Shown here: positions 1 through 9,100 of the stretch, one piece after another
Layout of the letters: each line of letters starts with the position of its first letter
Position numbering within the stretch: the stretch's first letter is position 1
Assembly (NCBI GenBank): GCA_964422155.1
Contig: CAYQZZ010000038.1
Coordinates: 1-20,996, forward strand
Direction: 5' to 3'
Origin: JBGPRB01 sp964422155
GTDB taxonomy: Bacteria; Chloroflexota; Dehalococcoidia; Dehalococcoidales; RBG-16-60-22
DNA length: 20,996 nt
Position numbers and translations under genes: made by a program
Notes under the pieces: generated by a model
What the model saw: the letters and a program-made list of their open reading frames with translations, nothing else
What the model was told of the DNA's origin: nothing
The model's database searches: none

Positions 1-13
1 GCCACGAACAAGT

Positions 14-40
14 TTGACAAGTCACCCGATTTTATATAGT
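14..40 (+). promoter_or_regulatory. Candidate sigma-70 promoter for the two-component system
   Basis: A perfect -35 box TTGACA lies at 14-19 and a TATAGT -10-like box (five of six matches) at 35-40. The spacing of 15 is shorter than the ideal 17. It precedes the histidine kinase start by about 45 bases. Only 13 bases of upstream sequence are visible, so activator sites cannot be judged. Confidence 0.45.
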
Positions 41-84
41 CTAATCTATACACACAACCACAAATCGATAAAGGCCCTGAAAAG

Positions 85-1362
85 ATGGAATCGGACAATC
101 TGAATAAGACGAAGGCATATCAGTCCAGAGCAAAATCGGAGAAGCAGCAGTCTGAGGTCCTGGTATTAAGTCGTATCTCGGCAGCGTTGAGCGGTCTCTG
201 GGACCTAGATGCTATCCTCGGAGTCGGCCTCGATAGTGCCCTGGATATCATGAAAGGGACTATCGGAGAAATCCTGCTCATCGATGAAGATACCAAGGAG
301 CTCTCCCGCCTTGTCCACCGGGGCTTGAGCAAAGAGTTTGTCGAGAACATACGCCTTAGCCTGGGCGAAGGAATTACCGGAAGTGTTGCCCAGAGCGGCA
401 AGGCTGTCCTCTTAGAAGACATTTCCTCCGACCCGCGCGCGGCACATCGCGACTTGATTCGCGCGGAAGGCTTAAAGGCGTTTATCTGCGTTCCTCTCCG
501 AGCTAAAGAAAGAGTTTTAGGTGTCCTTAATGTGGCCAGTCTTGTGCCACGCAAGTTCACCACCAATGATATGTACCTGTTATATGCTATCGGCGACCAG
601 CTGGGCATCGCTATCGAGCATGCCCGGTTATACGAACGGTTGAGAAAAGCCCGCGAGAGACTGCGCAACCTTGCCCGGCAAAACCTGGTGGCGGAGGAGG
701 AGGAACGAAGGCGAATTGCCCGGGAGCTACATGATGAAACCAGCCAGTCACTATCCGGGATAGCGCTTCAGCTACAGGCGCTGATAGAAATGTCGGCTCT
801 TTCCGGCAAACAGGACGCTGAATTTGTGGCCGGCTTGAAGAAGGTACAATCGCTGACCGTGCAGGTACACAAGGAAGTAAGTCGATTGATTTCCAATCTC
901 CATCCGGCTCTATTGGATACGCTGGGGCTGGTGCCGGCGGTTCGCCAACATGCGGAAACCAGATTACAACCCATGGAAATGATTGTATCCGTAGAAACCA
1001 GGGGGACTGAGAGGAGGTTCCCTCCCGATGTTGAAGCCGCACTTTTTCGCTTCATTCAGGGAGCCATCGGCAACATTGCCCAGCATTCCAAAGCCAGGAA
1101 TGCTACCATCGTCCTGGAATACCAGCCAGATGAGTTCTCCATGTCTGTCCGCGATGACGGGCAGGGATTCGAAGTCTCCGAAATTACCGACGTGGAGGAA
1201 AGCGGGCGGGGTCGCGGCCTGTTCAGCATGAGAGAAAGAATCGGTTTCCTTGGCGGCACGAGTGGAATTGAATCCGCAATCGGAAAAGGAACCAGAGTCT
1301 GGGCCAGAATCCCCATAGGTCAGGAAATTGGATATGCAGAAAATAAAAGTACTCGTAGTTGA
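85..1362 (+). CDS. GAF-domain sensor histidine kinase, NarX/DegS-type (HisKA_3)
   Basis: Cytoplasmic sensor kinase of 425 residues that should autophosphorylate and pass phosphate to the overlapping NarL-type regulator. A GAF domain spans about residues 27-180. A charged coiled linker follows (about 183-212), then the HisKA_3 dimerisation helix with the phosphoacceptor H216 in RELHDE. The HATPase_c domain runs from about 310 to 415, with the N-box asparagine N330, the DDGQG loop at 357-361 and a GRGRGLFSMRER glycine lid. There is no signal peptide or membrane segment, so the signal is probably internal, either a small ligand or a redox state read by the GAF domain. The domain boundaries and box residues are visible; the ligand is unknown. 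The ATG start has only a weak ribosome site. Its 3' end overlaps the regulator gene by 29 bases, which implies translational coupling. Confidence 0.93.
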   Translation: MESDNLNKTKAYQSRAKSEKQQSEVLVLSRISAALSGLWDLDAILGVGLDSALDIMKGTIGEILLIDEDTKELSRLVHRGLSKEFVENIRLSLGEGITGSVAQSGKAVLLEDISSDPRAAHRDLIRAEGLKAFICVPLRAKERVLGVLNVASLVPRKFTTNDMYLLYAIGDQLGIAIEHARLYERLRKARERLRNLARQNLVAEEEERRRIARELHDETSQSLSGIALQLQALIEMSALSGKQDAEFVAGLKKVQSLTVQVHKEVSRLISNLHPALLDTLGLVPAVRQHAETRLQPMEMIVSVETRGTERRFPPDVEAALFRFIQGAIGNIAQHSKARNATIVLEYQPDEFSMSVRDDGQGFEVSEITDVEESGRGRGLFSMRERIGFLGGTSGIESAIGKGTRVWARIPIGQEIGYAENKSTRS

Positions 1363-1987
1363 TGACCATACCATCGTACGGGACGGCATTTGTGCTTTAC
1401 TGGCCCTGGCCGGTGATATCGAGGTGATAGGAGAAGCAATCAACGGCAGTGAAGCCCTGAATATGGTCAGAAAGCTGCAACCCGACGTAGTTCTTATGGA
1501 TATAGCCATGCCCATAATGGGAGGGTTGGAAGCTACCCGCAGGATAAGCAAGGAGTTCCCGAAAACAAAGGTACTGGTTCTTACTCAGCACGATGATAAG
1601 GAATACGTTTTCCCGGTCATTGAATCCGGCGCTTCGGGCTTTATCAGCAAGGCAGGAGCATCCTCAGAACTCGCCCAGGGTATCCGTTCGGTATACCGGG
1701 GGGATTCCTTCCTTTCACCCTCGGTTACCAAGCTCCTCGTGGAGGATTACCAGCGTACTACCAGCGAACGTGCCAAACAAGACCCCTATAACCAGTTGAC
1801 GGAACGAGAACGGGATATACTCAAGCTACTGGCGGAGGGGCACAGCATACAGGAAATAGCGGAGATGCTGGTAATTACGCCCAAAACAGTGGAAGGACAT
1901 AAGACTAACCTCATGGCCAAGCTTGGTATCCATAATCGCATTGATTTGGTCAAATACGCCCTGCGTAAAGGTATCATAACCATCTGA
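1334..1987 (+). CDS. LuxR/NarL-family response regulator
   Basis: DNA-binding response regulator, partner of the preceding kinase. A receiver domain occupies about residues 1-120, with the acidic pair D10/D11, phosphoacceptor D56 (in VVLMDIAMP) and the conserved lysine in FISKAG. A LuxR-type helix-turn-helix follows at about 150-212 (LTERERDILKLLAEG, then TPKTVEGHKTNLMAKL). I chose the ATG at 1334: an AGGAAA ribosome site sits about 8 bases before it. A TTG at 1328 would add only two residues and fits that site less well. Family knowledge says such pairs control respiratory or fermentative genes. The nearby Wood-Ljungdahl-type genes are possible targets, which is inference. The receiver is closely similar to the second receiver of the protein starting at 2201. 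Confidence 0.94.
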   Translation: MQKIKVLVVDDHTIVRDGICALLALAGDIEVIGEAINGSEALNMVRKLQPDVVLMDIAMPIMGGLEATRRISKEFPKTKVLVLTQHDDKEYVFPVIESGASGFISKAGASSELAQGIRSVYRGDSFLSPSVTKLLVEDYQRTTSERAKQDPYNQLTERERDILKLLAEGHSIQEIAEMLVITPKTVEGHKTNLMAKLGIHNRIDLVKYALRKGIITI

Positions 1988-2075
1988 TATCGGCCGGTCC
2001 TACCACATACCTTCATTCTCAAGTCCCAATCACCTTCGTAGTTCCCATATCGCATTTTTTATACATCTGGTAAAC

Positions 2076-2143
2076 AAGGGGAAATTCGGTGAAACTCAGG
2101 GGTTTTTCCTGCTGACCATCGGGGTGAAGCCCCCGTTCCTCTT
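2076..2143 (+). promoter_or_regulatory. Possible structured RNA leader upstream of the electron-module genes
   Basis: The gap between the response regulator and the tandem-receiver gene can fold as a closed multi-branch structure. The outer stem pairs AAGGGGAA (2076-2083) with TTCCTCTT (2136-2143), with one G-U pair. Inside are a CAGG/CCTG hairpin (2097-2100 with 2108-2111) and a CGGGG/CCCCG hairpin (2120-2124 with 2131-2135). Part of the segment (GGGGAA, three bases, CGGTGAAACTC) recalls the start of a cobalamin riboswitch, but the later conserved boxes of that class are absent. The fold is read by eye and no energy was computed. It is 57 bases before the ATG at 2201. It may be a riboswitch-like element or chance pairing. 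Confidence 0.3.
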
Positions 2144-2200
2144 TAGACCACAGGGATTTATAGTGTTATTTACAGGTGCTTCTTGTCAAGGAGGCTTACT

Positions 2201-2992
2201 ATGGAGAAAAAACCTAAAGTTTTAATTGTAGATGACGAACCAGATTTCGTCACCGCGTTGAGAGAGACCCTGGAAAATGCAGACTATACCGTATTTGCCG
2301 CCTTTGACCGTGAACAGGCGGAGAAAGAGGTTCGCCACCAGGAGCCTGATATGATTATCCTGGGCACGATTATGCCCCGCGGAGATGCGTTCCTGTTCCA
2401 TAAATGGATGAAACAGACACTGGGGTTCGGTAACCTGCCCATCATGGTTATCAATGCCCCCCCGGATAAGCAACTGCTCAAGGGGTGGCGGAAGGATGAG
2501 GGGATGCAGTGTGATGCCGAGGACTTCCTGGCCAAACCGGTTGACCCGGTAGCACTGATACCTCGCATTCAAGCACTGCTGGATAGGGCGACGAAAAAGA
2601 TACGGGTATTAATCGTGGATGACCATGCTGTGGTTAGAGATGGGATTAAGTCAGTACTTGCCCTGCAGCGAGATATGCAAGTTGTCGGCGAGGCAATTAA
2701 CGGCAAAGAAGCACTGGACAAGACCATAGAACTAGTACCTGATGTGGTGGTTATGGATATTGTCATGCCGGTGATGAACGGGTTAGAAGCCGCTGCAGAG
2801 ATAAGCAAGAAATGTAAATCAGCCAGGGTATTAATATTAACCCAGTATGATGACCAGGAGAATATTCTAGCCAGCCGCCAGGCTGGAGCTGTAGGATTTA
2901 TTCCTAAAGCGGCGGCAAGTTCCCGTCTGATAACCGGCATACGGTCAGTAGCACGGGGCGACCAGTCCTGGATAGAATCTCTGATACCATAA
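2201..2992 (+). CDS. Tandem receiver-domain protein with no output domain; first receiver degenerate
   Basis: Protein of 263 residues made of two CheY-like receiver domains and nothing else recognisable. In the first (about 5-125) the acidic pair D11/D12 and the lysine of FLAKPVDP are present. The phosphoacceptor position is glycine (G55, in DMIILGTIMP), so it should not be phosphorylated in the usual way. The second (about 134-252) keeps acceptor D186 in VVVMDIVMP and resembles the receiver of the upstream NarL-type regulator. However, the protein ends just after it, where a LuxR helix-turn-helix would be expected. I chose ATG 2201, which has a strong AAGGAGG site at 2188-2194; an upstream in-frame TTG at 2183 would begin before this site. 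Only 10 bases separate it from the next gene, so it belongs to the electron-module operon. It may be a phosphate sink or a protein-protein switch. The partner is unknown. Confidence 0.85.
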   Translation: MEKKPKVLIVDDEPDFVTALRETLENADYTVFAAFDREQAEKEVRHQEPDMIILGTIMPRGDAFLFHKWMKQTLGFGNLPIMVINAPPDKQLLKGWRKDEGMQCDAEDFLAKPVDPVALIPRIQALLDRATKKIRVLIVDDHAVVRDGIKSVLALQRDMQVVGEAINGKEALDKTIELVPDVVVMDIVMPVMNGLEAAAEISKKCKSARVLILTQYDDQENILASRQAGAVGFIPKAAASSRLITGIRSVARGDQSWIESLIP

Positions 2993-3002
2993 GAGGGCAT
3001 GA

Positions 3003-5693
3003 GTGGAAGCAGTTACCATTACTTTAAACGGGGTGGAGGTCGGCGGCTATGCCGGAACGACGATTCTGGACCTGGCACGAGAGTCGGGCGTGTATATCCC
3101 CACACTCTGTCATGACCCCAACCTGATATCGACAGGTGCCTGCCGGCTCTGTCTGGTAGAAGATGAGCGTTCCGGCGCTTTGCTGGCTTCCTGCGTTGCC
3201 CCTATCGCACCGGGAATGGTTATCAACACCAACTCGCCCAGGGTAGTGGAGCACCGTACCAAAATCATCAAGCTCATGCTGGCCAGTCATCCCGACTCCT
3301 GTCTTGTCTGTGATAAGGGAAACCGCTGCCAACTGCGCAAGCTGGCCGCAGAAATGGGTATCGGACTCGTAGAATTTCAAAGAATCCCGCAGATGGATGT
3401 CATCGAAGAGGTCAATCCCTTTATCGAAAGAGACCTCTCCAAGTGCATTCTATGTGGTAAGTGCATCAGAGTTGACCAGGAATTGGTCGTCGAAGGGGCT
3501 ATCGACTACATCCACCGCGGCACTATGACTAAACCAACGACATTGAACGATACACCGCTGGAGAAGTCCGAATGCACCTTCTGTGGAGCCTGCGTGGCTG
3601 TTTGTCCCACCGGAGCCCTTATGGAGAAGGAGAGGACATATACCGGCACAACGACCACTACAGTCACGACGGTATGCCCTTACTGCGGCTGCGGCTGCAC
3701 CCTCTGTCTGGGTATCAAGGACGGTAGAGTTGTCCAGGCCCGACCATCCGGGGAGAGTCCGGTGAACCGGGGCACTCTCTGCGTTCTCGGGAGTTATGGC
3801 TATGATTTTATTCACAGTCCGGAAAGATTAAGGGTGCCTCTGGTTAAAGTGGATGGCGAGTTCAAGGAGACGACCTGGGAAGAAGCCCTGGCACGCGTAG
3901 CCACCGAATTCAAGCGAATTAAGGAAAACCATGGTGCCGATGCTTTAGCCTTCTTCGGCTCTTCCCAGTGTACCAATGAAGAGAATTATTTACTCCAGAG
4001 GTTAGCCCGGGGTGTCCTGGGCACGAATAACATCGACAATGGCAGCCGCCTTTACAACGCGGCCAGCCGTATTGGTCTGGGAGCCTCCATCGGCTACGCC
4101 GGTACGACCAGCTCGCTCAATGTCCTGGAGCGGTCGCGTTTTATTATGGTCATCGGTGCCAATCCAGAAATTTCGGCCCCGGCGGTGGGATACGCTATTA
4201 AAAGAGCTATCAAATATAAGGGAGCCGAGCTTTGCCTTATTGACCCACGCCACACCCCGCTGGCTCAATTTGCCCGCCTCTGGCTGCGCCCCAGAGTGGG
4301 CACGGATGTCGCCCTGCTGAATGGCCTGGCCAAGATAATCATTGATGAAAAGAAACTCGATGTGGAGTTCGTCACACGCATGACAGACAACTTCGCTCCA
4401 TGGGCGAGGAGTCTGGAAAGTTATACTCCCGACTACGTGGAAAAGGTGACCGGCATACCGCGGAAGGACATACAGCTGGCTGCCCGCACCCTGGCCGGGG
4501 CTGAAGAGGCAGCCATTGTCTATGGGAACGGTATTACCCAGCACACCGCCGGCACCAGCGCCGTCGTTGCCATAGCCAATCTTGCCATGCTCACCGGCAA
4601 TACCGGCCGGCGCGGTGGTATCTTTGCCCTGCAACGGGAAAATAATGCTCACGGGGCCTGCGACATGGGAGCCCTTCCCGGTTTCCTGCCCGGTTACCAG
4701 AGCGCCGGTGAGATTCAAAACAGGAGGAAATTCGAGGAACGCTGGGGCAGCCGGCTCCCCACCAATGGCGGACTTGCTATTCTGGAAATGATGGAGCAGG
4801 CGAGGGAAGGAAAGCTTAAAGGCATGCTCATCATGGGAGAAAATCCGGTATTAAGCTTGCCTCAGCCGAGTCTGGTCAAGAAAGCCCTCTCCTCACTCGA
4901 CTTTCTGGTGGTCACTGAAATGTTTCTGACGGAGACAACTAAACTGGCCTCGGTGGTCTTACCGGCAGCCAGCTTCGCCGAGAAAGATGGGACCTTTACT
5001 AACTTCGAGGGAAGGGTTCAGCGCGTGCGCAAAGCTATCGAGCCTTATGTCAAGAGCCTGCCCGATGGGGAGATAATACTCCGTCTGTCACAGATGCTGG
5101 GCGCTCCCATGCCCTACTCTTCGCACCAACAGGTGATGGAAGAAATCGAAGAAATGGTCCCCTTCTACCACCACGTTGCCTATACCGATGTTGATTCATC
5201 AGACATGGATTGGGCTGATGTGACAAGCGGTAGCCCGGGCACACGGCGTCTTCACAAGGGTCTGTTCCCCAGCGGTTTCGGGCGGTTCTCTCCTGTGGAA
5301 TATACGCCTCCGCAGGATGTGGCTAAAGATGGTTATCCATTCACGCTGGTGGTCGGTTCCAGCCGGTATCACTTCGGCAACGGCTCGCGAAGCATGCACT
5401 CGGCACGACTTAGCAGGTTCGGCTCTAAAGCTTTTCTGGAAATCGGTAATGCCGATGCCAGAGACATGGGCATTAAAGACGGGGAAACCGTGAAAGTTGC
5501 CTCGGCCCAGGGGGAGCTATTGATAACCGCTAAAGTCGGCAACACGCTACCAGTGGGTCTATTGTATATGCCGATATCTTTCCCCGATAGCCCGGTCTAC
5601 GAGCTGTTTGATACCATTCTTGACCATCAGGCCAGAACACCAGCGCTGAAATCATGTGCCGTAAGGCTGGAAAGGACTGCCGATGACCGTTAA
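3003..5693 (+). CDS. Formate dehydrogenase/NuoG-like molybdopterin subunit lacking FDH catalytic residues
   Basis: Cytosolic Fe-S/pterin protein of 896 residues built like soluble NAD-linked FdhA or NuoG. It begins with a [2Fe-2S] domain (C36, C47, C50, C64). A His-Cys3 cluster site follows (H96, C100, C103, C109), then two [4Fe-4S] ferredoxin motifs (about 145-205). The molybdopterin domain has its own cluster cysteines C225, C228, C232 and C260. Pterin-binding landmarks remain, such as NNAHGACDMGALPGF after residue 546, and a C-terminal molydop-binding domain. Compared by eye with E. coli FdhF, the four functional residues are all changed: K44 to L262, Sec140 to Y351, H141 to N352 and R333 to Q544. 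Codon 351 is TAC, so no selenocysteine is hidden there. Formate oxidation is therefore unlikely; an electron-transfer role with NuoE/NuoF is inferred. GTG start, with an AGAGGG site at 2992-2997. Its end overlaps the nuoE-like gene by 11 bases. Confidence 0.88.
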   Translation: MEAVTITLNGVEVGGYAGTTILDLARESGVYIPTLCHDPNLISTGACRLCLVEDERSGALLASCVAPIAPGMVINTNSPRVVEHRTKIIKLMLASHPDSCLVCDKGNRCQLRKLAAEMGIGLVEFQRIPQMDVIEEVNPFIERDLSKCILCGKCIRVDQELVVEGAIDYIHRGTMTKPTTLNDTPLEKSECTFCGACVAVCPTGALMEKERTYTGTTTTTVTTVCPYCGCGCTLCLGIKDGRVVQARPSGESPVNRGTLCVLGSYGYDFIHSPERLRVPLVKVDGEFKETTWEEALARVATEFKRIKENHGADALAFFGSSQCTNEENYLLQRLARGVLGTNNIDNGSRLYNAASRIGLGASIGYAGTTSSLNVLERSRFIMVIGANPEISAPAVGYAIKRAIKYKGAELCLIDPRHTPLAQFARLWLRPRVGTDVALLNGLAKIIIDEKKLDVEFVTRMTDNFAPWARSLESYTPDYVEKVTGIPRKDIQLAARTLAGAEEAAIVYGNGITQHTAGTSAVVAIANLAMLTGNTGRRGGIFALQRENNAHGACDMGALPGFLPGYQSAGEIQNRRKFEERWGSRLPTNGGLAILEMMEQAREGKLKGMLIMGENPVLSLPQPSLVKKALSSLDFLVVTEMFLTETTKLASVVLPAASFAEKDGTFTNFEGRVQRVRKAIEPYVKSLPDGEIILRLSQMLGAPMPYSSHQQVMEEIEEMVPFYHHVAYTDVDSSDMDWADVTSGSPGTRRLHKGLFPSGFGRFSPVEYTPPQDVAKDGYPFTLVVGSSRYHFGNGSRSMHSARLSRFGSKAFLEIGNADARDMGIKDGETVKVASAQGELLITAKVGNTLPVGLLYMPISFPDSPVYELFDTILDHQARTPALKSCAVRLERTADDR

Positions 5694-6171
5694 ATCGAAG
5701 AAAGCACCCAAAGTGAACCTGAAACAGGTGGAGAAAATCATCGCCGGTTACCGGGGTCAAAAATGGGCGCTGATACCTCTGGTTCAGGAGATTCAGGAAA
5801 AGGTTGGCTATATTCCACCCGAGGTGATACCCGCCATCGCCGATGCGGTCGGACTGTTCCCCAGCCAGGTACAGGGGGTAGTAAGTTTTTACGCTCAGCT
5901 TTATACCGAGCCCCGGGGCAAAAACATCGTCAGGGTCTGCCGGGGTACCGCCTGTCATGTGCGCGGCGGCAAATCAATCCTAAAGCTGGTCAAACAGCAC
6001 CTGGGCCTAAACGAAGGAGAAACCACCCCTGATATGGAATATACCTTAGAAACGGTCGCCTGTATCGGCGTTTGCGCGCTGGCCCCGAACATCATGATTA
6101 ATAAAGAAGCCCACGGTAATATGAATCCGAAAAAAGTAGCTCGATTGTTCAGCAGGAGCGAGAAGGAGTAG
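5683..6171 (+). CDS. nuoE: NuoE/HndA-like [2Fe-2S] thioredoxin-fold subunit
   Basis: Protein of 162 residues matching the 24-kDa NADH-dehydrogenase family (NuoE, HndA, HoxE). A helical N-terminal part (about 10-75, with the LIPLVQEIQEKVGYIP motif) precedes a thioredoxin-like domain. The cluster ligands are C86 and C91 (CRGTAC) and C127 and C131 (CIGVC). In relatives it sits beside the NuoF FMN site and either relays electrons or takes part in flavin-based bifurcation. The ATG overlaps the end of the upstream subunit gene and the stop is one base from the next start, so these three genes are almost certainly made together as one complex. There are no membrane subunits of complex I nearby, so this is a soluble complex rather than respiratory complex I. 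Confidence 0.94.
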   Translation: MTVKSKKAPKVNLKQVEKIIAGYRGQKWALIPLVQEIQEKVGYIPPEVIPAIADAVGLFPSQVQGVVSFYAQLYTEPRGKNIVRVCRGTACHVRGGKSILKLVKQHLGLNEGETTPDMEYTLETVACIGVCALAPNIMINKEAHGNMNPKKVARLFSRSEKE

Positions 6172-6172
6172 T

Positions 6173-9100
6173 ATGGCGCCAAAGCGTACGGTATTCGTCT
6201 GCCGGGGCACCGGATGTGTCTCCGGAGGCGGCGATGCCATCTACGAAGCCCTGAAAGCAGAACTAATAAGACAGGGTGTGACCGGAGCCGGGATTGATTT
6301 CACCGGCTGCCACGGCTTCTGCCAGCAGGGACCTAATGTCGTGGTCGAACCCGATGGCATTTTCTATACCCACGTTGATGTGGAGGATACTGCCGATATT
6401 GTGTCATCGCACCTCCGGGACGGTAAACCGGTTGAGCGCCTGTTCTACCATGACCCTGTGACCAATCAGGCGATACCGCACTATTCTGATATTAGGTTCT
6501 ATCAGGGGCAGGAGCGCGTCGTCCTGCGTAACTGCGGGCACATTAATCCCGAACGTATCAGCGACTATATCGTACGGGGAGGATACCAGTCGCTCAAAAA
6601 AGTTATTTTCACGATGAAGCCAAAAGAGGTTATCGAGGAAATCAAGCGCTCCGGCCTGCGGGGGCGGGGAGGCGCTGGCTTCCCCACCGGCACAAAGTGG
6701 GAATTCTGCCACAACGCCCCCGGCGACCAGAAGTATATGATATGCAATGCCGATGAAGGCGACCCTGGTGCGTTCATGGACCGCTCCATTCTGGAAGCTG
6801 ACCCGCATGCCATCCTGGAAGGGCTGGCGATTGCGGCCTATGCCATCGGCGCCAGCGAAGCTTATATCTACGTCCGTGCCGAGTACCCCCTGGCCGTGAC
6901 CCGACTGCGCACGGCGCTCGGACAGTCACAGGAGAAAAATTTTCTGGGAAATAGCATCCTCGGTACCAATTTTAACTTAACAGTACATATCAAGGAAGGC
7001 GCCGGCGCTTTCGTCTGCGGTGAGGAGACCGCGCTGATAGCCTCCATTGAAAGCCGACGGGGCATGCCCCGTCCCCGTCCACCCTTCCCGGCCAATTCCG
7101 GCCTGGACGGTAAACCCACCATTATCAATAATGTCAAGACCCTGGCCACTGTCCCGGTTATTATCGAAAAAGGCGCTGCCTGGTTTGCTGGAATCGGCAC
7201 GGAGAAAAGCAAGGGCACCGCCGTGTTTGCCCTCACCGGTAAAATCGCCAACAGCGGACTGGTCGAGGTGCCAATGGGGACGCCGTTATCCCACATCGTC
7301 TATAAAGTTGGGGGAGGCATACCGCGGGAGCGGCGACTCAAGGCGGTACAGACCGGCGGCCCTTCGGGAGGCTGCATTCCCGCCCGTTTCATCGAATCAC
7401 CCATCGAGTACGAAACACTGGCCAAGCTGGGCTCGATTATGGGCTCCGGCGGCATGGTAATTATGGACGAGGCTAACTGCATGGTTGAAATCGCTCGATA
7501 CTTCCTGAGTTTCACGCAGGCGGAGTCCTGCGGTAAATGCACGCCCTGCCGGCTAGGCACCCGGCAGATGCTGGAGATACTGACCCGAATTACCGAGGGC
7601 AAAGGGCGCGACGAGGATATAGATACCCTGCTTTCTATCGCCAAAACGGTCAAGGAATGCTCGCTCTGCGGACTGGGGCAGACGGCCCCAAATCCGGTTA
7701 TATCCACCATAAACTACTTCCGCGACGAATATGAGGCGCATATCAAGGAGAAGAGGTGCCCGGCCGCGGTCTGCGAAGCTCTGATGATATCCCCCTGCCA
7801 GCATACCTGTCCGGCGGGCATCAATATCCCCAAGTACGTGGCCCATATCGCCGCCAGCGAATACCGGGCAGCCATTGAGACCATCAGGGAACGTAATCCT
7901 TTCGCCGCCGTCTGCGGTCGCATCTGCAATCACCCCTGCGAAGGCAGGTGCCGCCGCGGTGAGCTTGACGACCCGGTAGCCATCAGGACACTGAAGCGCT
8001 TCGCAGCCGACTGGTACGTTGAACATGGCTCGGAGATGGGCGGGATTGAACCATTCCCGCAGACAAAGAAGCAAAAGGTGGCTGTGGTGGGAGCCGGGCC
8101 CACTGGCCTGGCCTGTGCCTATTTCCTGGCGCAGTCGGGCTACCCGGTCAAGGTATTTGAAGCCCTCCCCGTAGGCGGCGGCATGTTATCCGTGGCGATA
8201 CCGGAGTTCCGCCTGCCGCAATCCTCCATCCAGCAGGATATCGATTACATTACACGGCGGGGAGTGGCGATACAATATAATACCCCGATTAACGTAAATT
8301 ATACGGTGGAGGACCTGCGCAAGGACGGCTTTAATGCTGTCTTTATCGCCGCCGGCGCCCAGCGTAGCCAGCGTCTGGGCATTCCGGGGGAAGTGGAAGA
8401 TATAGAAGGACTCTATTACGGGTTGAGATTCCTGCGGGATGTACGGCTGGGCCGCCGGGTAAAGGTCGGCAAACGGGTAGCTATTATCGGTGGTGGCAAC
8501 GTAGCCCTCGATGCCGCCCGGACATCACTGCGCCTCGGTGCCGAGGAAACCAGCATCTACTACCGACGTTCTCGCGATGAGATGCCGGTGTCAGACGTGG
8601 AGTACGATGATGCCGTAGCCGAGGGCGTCAGGATTAATTTTCTCGTCAGCCCGATAAGGGTAACCAGCGCCGACTGGAAGGTAACCAGCCTGCAATGCAC
8701 CCGCATGAAGCTGGGAGAACCCGATGAAAGCGGCCGGCGGCGACCCATCCCCATTACCGGCTCTGAGTTCACCACCGAAGCTGATACGGTCATTGCAGCG
8801 GTGGGGCAGGCCCCTGACCTTTCTTTCCTGCCTCCCGATAGTGCCCTGGAACGTACCAGATGGGAGACACTGGTTGTCAACAGCAATTCCCTGGCTACCA
8901 ACGTCGCCGGGGTTTTCGCCGGCGGCGACTTCGTTACCGGACCGGGTATGGTTGTCGATGCCATCGCCGCCGGGAGGAGGGGGGCCATCGCTATCGACAA
9001 GTACCTCAGGGCCGATGCTTCACGGGTGGAAATATACGAACGCAAGACCGGTGTTGCCGCCGCGGTCGGTGCCCTGGAACTTGAGGAAACATGGGAGACA

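Noticed and set aside
2076..2143. Calling the leader a cobalamin riboswitch
   Set aside because: Only the first conserved segment is similar. The CCCGCNACTGT-like core and the B12 box AGNCAGGANACCTGCC are not found, so I list it only as a possible structured leader.
4053..4058. Possible hidden selenocysteine in the formate-dehydrogenase-like gene
   Set aside because: The codon at the Sec/Cys position is TAC (Tyr) followed by AAC; there is no in-frame TGA there, and the reading frame is intact throughout.
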